Of a stretch of 64,000 nt of DNA, positions 26,002 through 32,642 are shown one piece after another. This stretch comes from Beaufortia kweichowensis (lineage: Eukaryota > Chordata > Actinopteri > Cypriniformes > Gastromyzontidae): NCBI GenBank assembly GCA_019155185.1, contig CM032813.1:11744645-11808644 (forward strand), given 5' to 3'. The first letter of the stretch is position 1. The number at the start of each line of letters is the position of its first letter. Under the pieces are notes generated by a model. The model was not told where the DNA came from, did no database searches, and saw only the letters and a program-made list of their open reading frames with translations. The position numbers were made by a program, and so were the translations under genes.

Positions 26002-27119
26002 TTATATATATATATTATTGTTGGAGCCATTCACTGTAAATTTTTATGTGGCCACTGGGTGGCAGTGTGACACAGTATAATTGCAGCATCATTGTAAGAA
26101 TCAGGTGTGCGTTCGTTGGTATTTGGGAAGCACACAGTTTTTGACCGCACGGCAGAGTAGCGTGCAGTGATGGACAATGATCATGTGCTGTGTCTTCAGG
26201 GTATGAACTTTGATGGTATCAACATACTTAAATAACAACTTTTGCCATTGGTTCCAACATTTTTTTATTTTAAATAAAACAGTTTATTTATTTGGCTAGG
26301 TCACTTTTTTCTTGGTCAGAATAAAGTAGAAACATGGCTAATGTACAATTGCAAAACAATTTGTAAAATCTTAAATATTATTGCCATGGTAATGAGTAAA
26401 ACTTTATTATTACATTTAGGTGTTTTCAAGGCTCTTAATATGCTTAAACTATCATGAAATTTAGCAGTTGTCTAGTGGGCATGGGCAAAAGACTGCTAGC
26501 AGCTATATTTTGTTGTTTGCTTTTGACATCTGCGTTTGGACCTGGAAGCTGTGATGTGTGACCTCAGACTTAACAAGCAGATTATTACATGTGATTGTGT
26601 CTTTCTTATTTTAATGTGTTGTTGTTTTACAGGAAAGTAAAAAATCTTCAGAGGAACTTTGTGGTCGGAATGATGGAAATGTCAAAGTGATTTTTCCTAA
26701 AAAAGATTTGCCAGTTCATCCAGGGAAACCTCAGGAAAATCCCATTACACCTGGCGATTATGTATTAGTTAAGGTATGACTTCTTACTGTTCTTGAATAT
26801 TTCTCAATAATTATCTTATTAGTTTATTTAATAAAATTTAATATTTTCAGTAAAACCTAAAAGTGACATTTAATGTTGATAATACATATAACATGCTTCA
26901 GTCTAAAACAGTAGTTGTACTCACATTACGAAAGCCACTGAAAATGATTGTAATAAGGTCTAGGTCTAGAAGGTCTAGAAAAGCTCTAACTGTTAAATGT
27001 TTCCACAGATCACATCTGCAAATTCACAGAGTCTGAGAGGACATGCCTTGTTTCACTCCTCTCTCAGCATTACAAAAACATCTGAACATTTTCTGATTGA
27101 AGACACAGTTTCATGCTGA
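6676..27119 (+). CDS. cdk5rap1: cdk5rap1: mitochondrial tRNA methylthiotransferase, ten exons, N-terminus outside window
   Basis: CDK5RAP1 is the vertebrate MiaB relative that adds a methylthio group to N6-isopentenyl-A37 of mitochondrial tRNAs, using radical SAM chemistry. Exons are 6676-6776, 6858-7068, 9157-9277, 9553-9780, 10701-10798, 10886-10941, 12480-12610, 12791-12940, 26633-26773 and 27009-27119. All junctions are GT/AG and phase-consistent. The joined protein shows the end of the UPF0004 domain (third cluster Cys in LGCMAERL), the radical SAM motif C-x3-C-x2-C (RGCDNMCSYC), LLGQNVNSY, PAQSGSS, DFITGFCGE and a C-terminal TRAM domain (PGDYVLVK). The first visible codon is split with an upstream exon, so the mitochondrial targeting peptide and the first two cluster cysteines must lie left of 1. 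No frameshift or stop was seen. Confidence 0.95.
6858..7068 (+). CDS. cdk5rap1: cdk5rap1 exon: third UPF0004 cysteine and linker
   Basis: The acceptor is TGTAG. It begins by completing Gly, then Cys-Met-Ala-Glu, giving LGCMAERL; this Cys is the third iron-sulfur ligand of the methylthiotransferase domain. It continues through VDVLAGPDAYRDLPRLL and SLEETYADV to AFV, and splits the Val codon at donor GTGAGT. Confidence 0.94.
7200..8880 (+). mobile_element. DIRS1-type retrotransposon relic in a cdk5rap1 intron
   Basis: Three DIRS parts are readable. A gag-like start lies at 7265-7350 (SNTVKSLAQLFLAAQKQ). A reverse-transcriptase start lies at about 7613-7650 (FYSSYFIVPKKGGG), after which most of the RT is deleted. 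A tyrosine-recombinase gene lies at about 7900-8600, with SSARQAYVLKWNLFVDWW, CPISALDLYMDRTQ and FICHGGQQKGKAVSKQR. DIRS elements integrate with a tyrosine recombinase instead of a DDE integrase. The 3' end near 8825-8860 (TCAGTTACTTATGTAACC) is DIRS-terminus-like. Multiple frameshifts make it inactive. It fills most of the intron 7069-9156. Confidence 0.85.
9157..9277 (+). CDS. cdk5rap1: cdk5rap1 exon: radical SAM iron-sulfur motif
   Basis: The acceptor is CTGCAG; the exon completes Val and continues SIMRGCDNMCSYCIVPFTRG. The three cysteines in C-x3-C-x2-C spacing bind the 4Fe-4S cluster that cleaves S-adenosylmethionine. It ends HMLSDQ in phase 0, with donor GTAGAA. Confidence 0.96.
9309..9476 (+). 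mobile_element. Terminal fragment of a Tc1-like element
   Basis: It begins at a TA (9307-9308) with CAGTTGTGGACAACAATATTGG. The following stretch, read in reverse complement, matches part of the Tc1 element at 28250-28440 (for example CACCAAAGTGACTAGAAACA and AAGTAAAACAAAGGCCAAA). It is a short related copy inside the intron between two catalytic-domain exons; no transposase is left. Confidence 0.65.
9553..9780 (+). CDS. cdk5rap1: cdk5rap1 exon: radical SAM core
   Basis: The acceptor is GTTTAG. It is 76 codons in phase 0: GVKEVTLLGQNVNSYRD at the start, GGLRFADLLDRVS in the middle, MRIRFTSPHPKDFPDE at the end. The donor is GTCAGA, a usable but uncommon GT donor. The phrases are those of CDK5RAP1/MiaB SAM-binding strands. 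Confidence 0.95.
9781..10700. other. Intron with a short LINE-like piece
   Basis: No second gene was seen. At about 10350-10375 CTGTTGGACTATGTGTATG repeats the phrase at 30786, so a fragment of that LINE 3' region is present. The rest is unassigned AT-rich intron. Confidence 0.5.
10701..10798 (+). CDS. cdk5rap1: cdk5rap1 exon: QIHLPAQSGS segment
   Basis: The acceptor is CTGCAG. It encodes VLQLIQERKNICKQIHLPAQ, then SGSSQVLRAMRRG. The LPAQSGS turn contacts SAM in MiaB-type enzymes. It ends inside Gly, with donor GTGAGA. Confidence 0.95.
10886..10941 (+). CDS. cdk5rap1: cdk5rap1 short exon: YTREAYLELVENIRKLIP
   Basis: This 56-base exon lies between acceptor CTCAG and donor GTAGCT. It completes the Gly codon, encodes YTREAYLELVENIRKLIP, and starts the next Gly. 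It is too short to stand out without the flanking exons, but its phases fit both neighbours. Confidence 0.93.
10942..12479. other. Intron without identified gene
   Basis: A long AT-rich intron. The phrase GCCTTGCCATGGCAACAGTG (about 12065) and the stretch to 12310 look like a dispersed repeat that I cannot name. Nothing coding was recognised. Confidence 0.4.
12480..12610 (+). CDS. cdk5rap1: cdk5rap1 exon: SSDFITGFCGET segment
   Basis: The acceptor is TTTCAG. It encodes GVSLSSDFITGFCGETEEDH and NVGFLFAYSMRK, a highly conserved CDK5RAP1 block that closes the radical SAM barrel. The donor is GTCTGT; reading through it would reach a stop within 15 codons. Confidence 0.95.
12791..12940 (+). CDS. 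cdk5rap1: cdk5rap1 exon: end of SAM domain, start of TRAM
   Basis: Fifty codons in phase 0 between acceptor CTCTAG and a strong donor, GTAAGT. It encodes KTHAYYHLQDNI, KQRRLEELITVFREEAAKVN and LVLVDG. Ten bases after the donor begins a large LTR element. Confidence 0.95.
12954..14416 (-). repeat. LTR (3' LTR in element orientation)
   Basis: It is 1463 bases, beginning TGTAGCGATT and ending TCTCTACA. It contains a CA-rich patch (about 13325-13360) and a TA dinucleotide run at about 14055-14090 that is longer than in the partner LTR. Open frames inside it (for example minus strand 13110-13421, present in both LTRs) are not supported as genes. Confidence 0.9.
14417..14430 (-). other. Polypurine tract of the LTR element
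   Basis: In element orientation the bases next to the downstream LTR read GGAAGGGGAGA, then TGTAGAG. A purine run directly against the LTR is the expected primer site for plus-strand DNA synthesis and fixes the element on the minus strand. Confidence 0.7.
14583..16143 (-). pseudogene. gag of the LTR element, one frameshift
   Basis: The start codon is at 16143; the first frame runs to 15850 and the second from 15905 to the stop at 14583. The short overlap at about 15850-15905 marks a frameshift (or possibly a programmed one). The product would be about 520 residues. The N-terminal part has WDQLETWLSALTSG. A long charged coiled coil follows (LREQVERLRDALADL... through KYSYQVQ), then a capsid-like region: IPTFTPDPAG, DIDFHFQTMA, SQEVRRFLDRQ, QETPQTYYNRLRRAYFG and LFLRNLHPSV. 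No zinc knuckle was found at the C-terminus. The stop lies only about 165 bases from the LTR, so there is no room for pol. Confidence 0.75.
16900..17130. repeat. Two GC-rich tandem copies of about 120 bp
   Basis: The phrase GCCACAGCCAA...GGG(T/A)TT(T)GCCCA(G/A)AATTGCCCTT occurs at about 16908 and again at about 17028, each followed by a GTGTC...GTGG...TGCC segment. The copies are clearly diverged. Confidence 0.65.
17478..17905. repeat. AT-rich tandem repeat of about 63 bp
   Basis: The core AATTATTATTATTGTTTAGA followed by ATAATAA recurs at about 17550, 17613 and 17820, with degraded copies between. Each is followed by a purine-rich GGAAGTAGGAAA-type spacer. Confidence 0.7.
18263..18560. repeat. 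Four tandem copies of a 76-78-bp unit
   Basis: ACGAGTAAAATGCG starts at 18263, 18341, 18418 and 18494. Each copy continues with AAATTAAA(G/A)CACAACGGGA and CGCCGTTGGCTGTGAA(C). The copies are nearly identical, which suggests recent amplification inside the leader. Confidence 0.85.
19113..19130 (-). other. Candidate primer-binding site of the LTR element
   Basis: In element orientation, four bases after the LTR end comes TGGTGGAGAATGAAGCGG. It starts with TGG, as required for pairing to a tRNA 3' CCA end. I could not match it confidently to a named tRNA, so the assignment rests on position and the TGG start. Confidence 0.5.
19135..20574 (-). repeat. LTR (5' LTR in element orientation)
   Basis: It is 1440 bases and matches the other LTR over its whole length. 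Differences are mostly single-base indels in 19670-19920 versus 13495-13760 and a shorter TA run at about 20222-20246. It is followed by the target duplication ACAC. Confidence 0.9.
20834..20945 (+). mobile_element. LINE 3'-region fragment
   Basis: GACTCTGGCCAGTTTGTAAT...CAAGTGCAGGTGGTAGATCATTTTC...CAGTCTTCCTAGTGCTGTAC is matched in reverse complement by 30850-30975. It encodes the end of a LINE ORF and is truncated on both sides. Confidence 0.7.
20946..21455. other. Likely 5' region of the following L2 LINE
   Basis: Non-coding stretch ending just before the endonuclease ORF. I infer it to be the LINE leader, because no other feature intervenes; no internal promoter could be defined. Confidence 0.35.
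21456..24412 (+). pseudogene. Near full-length L2-clade LINE, frameshifted
   Basis: The endonuclease region has GLWNCQSAVNKAEFIPAF and LTETC (21575-21670), YRPPGP (about 21880) and FGDFNIHLE (about 21970). The reverse transcriptase has VTPLLKKPTLNPSLTDSYRP (about 22945), LLDISAAFDTVNH (about 23204), GVPQGSVLAPLLFS (about 23373) and the catalytic CYADD (about 23455). Downstream are NLGVIF, ISRLDYCNALLAGLP and ARIKFKSLML. The 3' tail at 24265-24412 ends GGATAAAAGCATCAGCTAAA and an AAATGTA repeat. At least four frameshifts separate the open pieces, so it is inactive, although every domain is still recognisable. It lies in the large cdk5rap1 intron on the gene's own strand. Confidence 0.9.
24413..25030. 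other. Intron interval with repeat debris
   Basis: TTAGCTCAACCGGAACCAGG at about 24515 echoes the LINE 3' UTR phrase at 30102 and 35295. Nothing coding was recognised. Confidence 0.4.
25031..25963. mobile_element. Non-autonomous hAT element
   Basis: A perfect 15-bp terminal inverted repeat, TAGGGATGCAACAAT, lies at 25031-25045 and, in reverse, at 25949-25963. It is flanked by ATATATAT on both sides, consistent with the 8-bp hAT target duplication, although that octamer is low complexity. The interior keeps a short piece like the start of a ZBED transposase (SGGEVSTRKRRNS, about 25285) and is interrupted by a SINE. It lies in the cdk5rap1 intron. Confidence 0.82.
25303..25472 (+). mobile_element. 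tRNA-derived SINE (family 1)
   Basis: A B-box-like GAGTTCGAATCCCGGCT is at 25351. It is followed by TCTGGCGTCCTTTCC, a C/T-rich body and an A-rich end (about 25465). Inverted copies with the same head are at 37326-37422 and 44057-44157. It is nested in the hAT element and is not a functional tRNA gene. Confidence 0.65.
25964..26015. repeat. TA microsatellite
   Basis: An alternating TA run starts at the target duplication of the hAT element. The insertion site and the repeat overlap, so slippage may have extended the duplication. Confidence 0.85.
26016..26632. other. Intron interval without identified feature
   Basis: This is the rest of the intron up to the TRAM exon. No repeat family or ORF was recognised; a polypyrimidine-rich stretch precedes the acceptor TTTTACAG. 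Confidence 0.4.
26633..26773 (+). CDS. cdk5rap1: cdk5rap1 exon: TRAM domain
   Basis: Forty-seven codons in phase 0: ESKKSSEELCGRNDGNVKV, IFPKKDL, then PITPGDYVLVK at the end. The CGRND and PGDYV phrases are typical of CDK5RAP1 TRAM, a beta-barrel RNA-binding domain. It is spliced over 13.7 kb from the previous exon. Confidence 0.95.
27009..27119 (+). CDS. cdk5rap1: cdk5rap1 last coding exon
   Basis: The acceptor is TCCACAG. It encodes ITSANSQSLRGHALFHSSLS and 16 further residues, with stop TGA at 27117-27119. Vertebrate orthologues end similarly (I-SA-SQ-L-GH). The last residues are less conserved and slightly longer than I would expect. Confidence 0.92.
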   Translation: MTSANSQSLRGHALFHSSLSITKTSEHFLIEDTVSC

Positions 27120-27175
27120 CCAACAGATTCTCAGACCACATTCACAATTCCCAGTATGCATGCTGAAATTAAATG

Positions 27176-27181
27176 AATAAA
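27176..27181 (+). promoter_or_regulatory. cdk5rap1: Poly(A) signal of cdk5rap1
   Basis: A canonical AATAAA lies 57 bases after the stop and is followed by a T/G-rich CTTTTGTTGG stretch. It implies an unusually short 3' UTR of roughly 80 bases, unless a distal signal is also used. Confidence 0.65.
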
Positions 27182-27204
27182 CTTTTGTTGGAGAAGATTG
27201 TCCA

Positions 27205-27420
27205 TTGTACTCACTGAACACTCGCGCACAAAACACAGACATAACTTCATACAATACAACACACAAAACACAGACACACAAACCCACACGCACAGAACAC
27301 ACACACCAAACACATGCACACCAACACGCGCATACAGGCCAGATAAATGCGCACACCTCAATATGTCACAAAGAAACACAGAATAAGTATACATACACAT
27401 ACAGAAGATGAAAGAAAAGA
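27205..27420. repeat. CA-rich low-complexity tract
   Basis: Interrupted ACAC-rich sequence. The overlapping open frames on both strands (for example minus strand 27111-27356, Cys/Val-rich) are composition artefacts. Confidence 0.75.
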
Positions 27421-28043
27421 AACGCTGGTAACATATTACACAGACTACATTTCATTAAGGACTAGTTAATATTCTACACAAAGTGTTACATTCAAAGTAG
27501 TATTAATAAGTACTAAACACTAAAGCAGGGGTTTACAAAGTCTGGGAATTTGATCCGGACCCACCTCCACTTTGTATTTCAAGTGCACTAATTGTATAGA
27601 ATGGATGAAATGTTTGCGTTTCGTACTTAAAAACGCGTATTAAACTTGTAAACATCGTTTGTTTTTTTAAAGCTCTTTTTAGAGATAATTAGAGTAGGTC
27701 CAAAGTCAAGGTAAGGATGAGTTATTTAAAAATTTCCTGTGTGGCATTGTTGCCATGACATCCAGTAAGCATTTGATGTAATCGGACGACACTTAATCGC
27801 AGAGCCATTGACAGAGTTAGAACACTCTCTTAGACTTCCAGTAAAAGAATGAAAGGCGGAAGTAACTCACGTAAAACACTGCACAGAAGCACTTGTTGGA
27901 AACTTTTTTCAGTGATGACCAGGAGACTTGGATTTCCTTGAGTAGTAGTCTTAATGTAGATAGCAAGACTTCAAATCAAAGGATACTGCTTGGGAGCTGC
28001 AGTCATCAAGTCAAATCAAATTAAGTGGTAAACATGTTGCATA
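27421..28043. other. Gene-free interval downstream of cdk5rap1
   Basis: Nothing recognised apart from a TA at 28042-28043 that serves as the target site of the next element. Confidence 0.45.
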
Positions 28044-29589
28044 CAGTTGAAGACAGAAATATTAGGCCCCTTGTTAAATATGAGCAAAGACGGTTGTAAA
28101 ATAAATCTGCATTGTTTCTGCTTTTGATCTTTATTTTTAAAAAATCACAAAAATACATCGTTTCATTAAAGCAAAACAATTAAAAGTAGGGGGAAAATCA
28201 CATCATGAAAAAAAAAGTTCTTAAATGCACATTGGACACAATTATTGGCACCCCTAAAAATACTTATGAGTAAAACTTTTCTGAAGTATATTCCCGTTGA
28301 TATTTACATTTTCTTAGCACACCAAGGTGACTAGAAACATGATGTTGTCCAGTCATGCCTTTTTGTTTCACAAAATAATCAATATTAAGTAAAACAAAGG
28401 CCAAATATCCTTATCATTCATCACAATGGGTAAAATGAAATAATGTAGTCCTGATGTGCATTAAAAGATTGCTGATCTACACAAAATAGAAAGTGGCTTT
28501 AAGTAAATAGTTAAAACAATAAAAAATTCCCGTTTGCAGCATCAGGGTAACAATAAAGACATTTTAATCCACTGAAGATGTTGCAGATCTGCCTGAAAGA
28601 GGATGTGTGTCTATATTGTCTTAATGCAGAACAATGAACATGATTTGAGTGTCCAAAGACTCTTCAAGGACTACAGATGAAAAACTGCAGAAATTAGTTC
28701 AATCTTGGGGTCAGAAAGCTTTAAAAAAAAAAAAAGGAAAACAGCACATCCATCACAAAAAGTTGCTTGGGATACAGTTAAAGAAACAAATCCACTGCTC
28801 TCATGCAAAAAAATCTCCAATATTCATTTGCCAAACTGGATTTTCAGACAGGACTGGGTTCTATGGCCAGATGAAACTAAAGAAAAGTTTTTTGTCAGCA
28901 AGAACACAAGACCGGTTTGGTGCACAAATGGATAAAAAAGTGCCCTATGTCCACAGTTCAATAAACAGTCGGATATTTATTGTTGTGGACCTACTTTTAT
29001 ACCAGAGGTCCTGAGCATCTCATTCAGATACATGACATCACAGATTCTATTAAATAACAAAAGAAAAAAAATCAAAACCTGACTTCCTCTACTAGAGATC
29101 TTATAATAGGCAGCGGTTAGATCTTCCATGAGCACATTGGTTAAAAACAATCATCAAAATGATCACAAAAATGGGTCAGTGAGCACAAAATCAAGGTTCT
29201 GCCATAGCCACGCCAGTTCCCTGACCTGAACCCTATAGAAAATTAGTGAACTAAAGAGGAGAAAGCACCAACATTTGAAGGATCTGGAGAAACTGTATGG
29301 AGGAATGGCCTAATATTACTTGCCATAAATTCTTCAGCCTCATTAGACATTATAAGAGAAGACTCGGAGCAATGAAAGGGTGCCAATAATTGTGTCCAAC
29401 GTGCATTTAAGAAAACATTTTTTCATAATGTGATTCCCCCCCCCACTTTCAATAGTTTTGCTTCAATGAAACAATGTTTGTTTGTGAGTTTTTTTAAATA
29501 AAGATCAAAAGCAGAAACAATGCGTATTTATTTTTATAACTGTCTCTGCTCATAATTAACAGGGGGGCTAACATTTTTGTCCTCAGCTG
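28044..29589 (+). mobile_element. Tc1-like transposon with long terminal inverted repeats
   Basis: The left end CAGTTGAAGACAG and the right end (reverse complement CAGCTGAGGACAA) lie between TA dinucleotides (28042-28043 and 29590-29591). The inverted match continues for at least 150 bases; TTTCTGCTTTTGATCTTTAT occurs in both arms. The transposase is a relic on the plus strand at about 28690-28935 (NWIFRQDWVLWPDETKEKFF), with stops. The total of 1546 bases is normal for a Tc1 element. Confidence 0.88.
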
Positions 29590-29985
29590 TATATAGCCAT
29601 TTCAAAACGCATTCCCTTGAAATGGGAACAAAGCATTGAGGTGACAATAGAAACAATGCATAGGAAGATTGCAACCATACATGATAGGGCCAACCCAGAT
29701 CCTGGAGTCTCACCCACTCTTACTGAGACCACTTCGTTATCATAGAGAAAAAGAAATGTTCACACTCTATGTTCAAGGTCTGTTGCCCGTCTGTTGATGA
29801 GCATGAGCAAATGGTCACCAACTCAGTGGGACATGATGGGAAAAGGTCCTAGGAGATGTTGGTGTGTTCTTCCAATGCAATGTATATTGTGTAGTATTTT
29901 ATGTAAGGATGGTGGAGAGAGAGAATCAGCTGAACTTAAAGTGATCCTTAAATTTACATTTCCACACACTTAATGTTACCCAAAC
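29590..29985. other. Gene-free interval
   Basis: No recognised feature lies between the Tc1 element and the LINE 3' end. Confidence 0.4.
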
Positions 29986-30214
29986 GCACTCGCTGAGTGG
30001 GACTCAGACACACTCGAACTGTTTAAAAGTAAACTAAAGACTTATCTCTTTAGCCTCGCATTCACATAATCTCAGATCCAACTCTCTAAGGCCGCAATAG
30101 TTAACTCAACTGGAACCGGGCACACACACATACTACATACTGCATGTGTTATCACATATAACTGCCTACAGCTACATAGGAACGGCTGCTACGCTAATGC
30201 TACTCTGTTCTGTC

Positions 30215-30218
<4 letters not shown>

Positions 30219-30295
<77 letters not shown>
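30219..30295. repeat. CT microsatellite inside the LINE 3' UTR
   Basis: About 38 CT units. The same site in the copy at 35190 is a degenerate C/T stretch, and in the copy at 661 it is about ten units, so this run expanded after insertion. Confidence 0.9.
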
Positions 30296-30299
<4 letters not shown>

Positions 30300-30680
30300 C
30301 CCTCTCCCTTTCTCCGAGGTATCCCGAAGAATGAGTTCCAGCTGGCACAACACTGCCCCACTTGATGTCCATCCTCAAATCTACTACATTACACTTCACA
30401 TATAACATTTTATTCACTCTCTAAAGTAATTTTCTGTATCCTACAATGTATGTCTCTGTATCCTGTAAACTGCATAGCGAGTTCTAGATGCGATCAATGG
30501 CAAATTGTGTCCTTTATTACGGATTGCACATGCTACGGATTGCAACTATAAAACGTCATGTCAGGGTTTTTTTTCTCTCTTAAAGAGTTTTTTTGAATCC
30601 CTGACCACTGACTGCTATCTGTTATTACATGTAAAGCTGCTTTGATACAATGTCCTTTGTGAAAAGCGCTATACAAATAA

Positions 30681-30741
30681 AATTGAATTGAATTGAATTG
30701 AATTGAATTGAATTGAATTGAATTGAATTGAATTGAATTGA
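30681..30741. repeat. AATTG pentanucleotide repeat at the LINE tail
   Basis: About twelve AATTG units, then degenerate GAAAATT copies to about 30780. This is the terminal short tandem repeat of the LINE, used in target-primed insertion, and it has been expanded. Confidence 0.9.
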
Positions 30742-30783
30742 GAATTGAAAATTGAAAATTGAAAATTGAATTGAATTGAATAT

Positions 30784-30985
30784 AAAACTGTTGGACTATG
30801 TGTATGTTAAGTTAACAAGATGAGTCTTTAATCCATATTTAAACTGAGTGTTTCTGCCTCCCGTACAGCACTAGGAAGACTGTTTCAAATTTTAGGCACT
30901 AAATAAGAAAATGATCTACCACCTGCACTTGATTTTGAAATTCTAGGTATTATCAACTGGCCAGAGTCTTGAGAGCGTAGCGAAC
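30784..30985 (-). mobile_element. LINE 3'-region fragment, opposite orientation
   Basis: The reverse complement reads GACTCTGGCCAGTTGATAAT...TCAAGTGCAGGTGGTAGATC..., matching 20834-20945. It abuts the plus-strand LINE tail head to tail, so two LINE ends meet here. Confidence 0.7.
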
Positions 30986-31575
30986 ATAAAGGACTGTAAT
31001 GCAATAGAAGCTCCATAAAGCATTCGTCTAATTATCTAGCTAAACTAATTAGCGTTTGGAAATTCTGGTGGTATGTTCTGATGTCTATAGCTAGGGTAAG
31101 CTAACATGTGGATTATTTAGTCAGCGTGCTCTCAATGTGGGTTTCCTTATGTTTCACTACTGTATTTGGTGTCTGTTTTAAGTTGTTTGTTAATAAATGG
31201 GTTTTTTTCTATTTCATTGTACCGGTAATTAATTTTGCATGCAAGTGGGATGCTCTTGTGTTATGTAAATCAAGTCAGATGCCCTTTGTGAGGTCATTTA
31301 TAAGTTTTAAATTACAGAAGACAAGCCTGACACTACTGCTATCACTTACAGTTTTACAATAATATGCATAATCAATGGTGAAAAAAGCAAACATATTTTC
31401 CACTTCAAGTAGAAAGAGAATTTGATTTAATATTAATTTAAGTTATTTATTATTCAATTTTAAATACTTAAAACTTAAGTATTTAAAGTCAAGGTTCATG
31501 TGGACTACTGTGAGGGGTAAAGTAACAGTCAATCAAAGAATACACGTTTTAAGAAATATTTGTTCTTACATGTAA
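30986..31575. other. Gene-free interval
   Basis: AT-rich, with no recognisable repeat or coding region; the open frame at 31108-31362 has no family-like motif. Confidence 0.4.
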
Positions 31576-31880
31576 CTGTCACGGATATCAGTACTTCGTC
31601 CTCAGCATTGGGTTCTTCTGTTCCTGTCACTCGTTCTTTGTCACCAGACTTCTAAACTACAAGTCCCATAATCCATTGCACCGCACCCGCCATCAGTATG
31701 TGATTGTATGCACCTGTGTTTGTTCATTTGTTTGGTTATTTAAACCCTGTCTTTTGTTTCATTCCCTGTCTGGGATTAATGTTATGTGCATGTTTTATGT
31801 AAGTCTTTATTGCTGTGAGCGGTGTTGGAAATCTCTTTGCCTGTACCTGGAACGTTTACCTGTTGGATTATCGCAGATGT
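31576..31880 (+). mobile_element. Possible solo or partial Gypsy-type LTR
   Basis: TGTCACGG near the start, CTACAAGTCCCATAATCCA and GGTTATTTAAACCCTGTCTT are phrases of the kind found in fish Gypsy LTRs. No matching second LTR, internal region or target duplication was found, so the call is tentative. Confidence 0.35.
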
Positions 31881-32640
31881 TATTGTCTTCGCTCAGTTTT
31901 CTTCGCTCAAGTTTTCTGTCAATAGAATAACTTTTTTCGGACTGCAGGAGAGGGACATAACTAGAAGGGGGCATAACTTAAAGTTTTCCAAATCACGCAG
32001 AACCCATTGGTCAGACTTGATCAATGTGACAACGATCACGTGAATTTCAGGTTTTTTAACCAGTGGTAGAAAGTACAAAATTCTAGAAATTCAATCAATC
32101 TATTCACAAGTCGGTTCAAGTCAAAACTAATCCTACACTGTCCAATCAAGTTTTGAACAAACTATAAGATTTAGGCCCCAGTATGCAATAAATAAGAGTA
32201 AAAATCGGATGAATACTGCAGGCAAAAAACTGGTTTTAACCAAAATTTGTCATTCCCATTGAGGCATGTCTGTAGGTAAATAATGCTATTTACCTATAGG
32301 CCATCAAAGACTACATAACATTGTTTCTAAAGTAGAGCTATAAAATGCAACTCCTCAGGTGCCATGTCTTTGAAAGTACAAAAAACAGACAGACAACACA
32401 ATAAAATCACAATGGCTCATGACTATATATAGATGTCTTATGAAGCGAATCAATCGTTCTGTGCAAGAAACTGGACAATATTTAAAACAACTGGTCATTT
32501 ACATTCTTTGCAAAATGCATCTGAAATCATAATTCTACTTGCTTAGAAGGGCAAAGGCAGAGCCCTGGAAGTAGGAACTCTGGAGGGTGAACTCTGAGGC
32601 CATTTGGAACACAATTAATGAACGGGAAATACAAAAACGC
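31881..32640. other. Interval without identified gene, perhaps LINE 5' region
   Basis: Nothing coding was recognised. The last 100-150 bases lead into the ORF1-like esterase segment of the next LINE and may be its leader. Confidence 0.35.
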
Positions 32641-32642
32641 AC

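Larger units (their letters stand above)
29990..30745 (+). mobile_element. 5'-truncated LINE 3' end (family shared with 661 and 35190)
   Basis: It starts inside the C-terminal ORF (GGGACTCAGACACACTCGAA...). The 3' UTR then carries AAGGCCGCAATAGTTAACTC, an expanded CT tract, GAAAAGCGCTATACAAATAA, and finally a pentamer run AATTG. It matches the minus-strand copy at 661-1440 over nearly its whole length. Confidence 0.8.

Noticed and set aside
27111..27411. Overlapping ORFs on both strands after cdk5rap1
   Set aside because: Composition artefacts of the CA-rich tract and the gene's own 3' end.
30146..30417. Leu/Ser-rich and Arg/Glu-rich ORFs
   Set aside because: Direct translations of the CT microsatellite.
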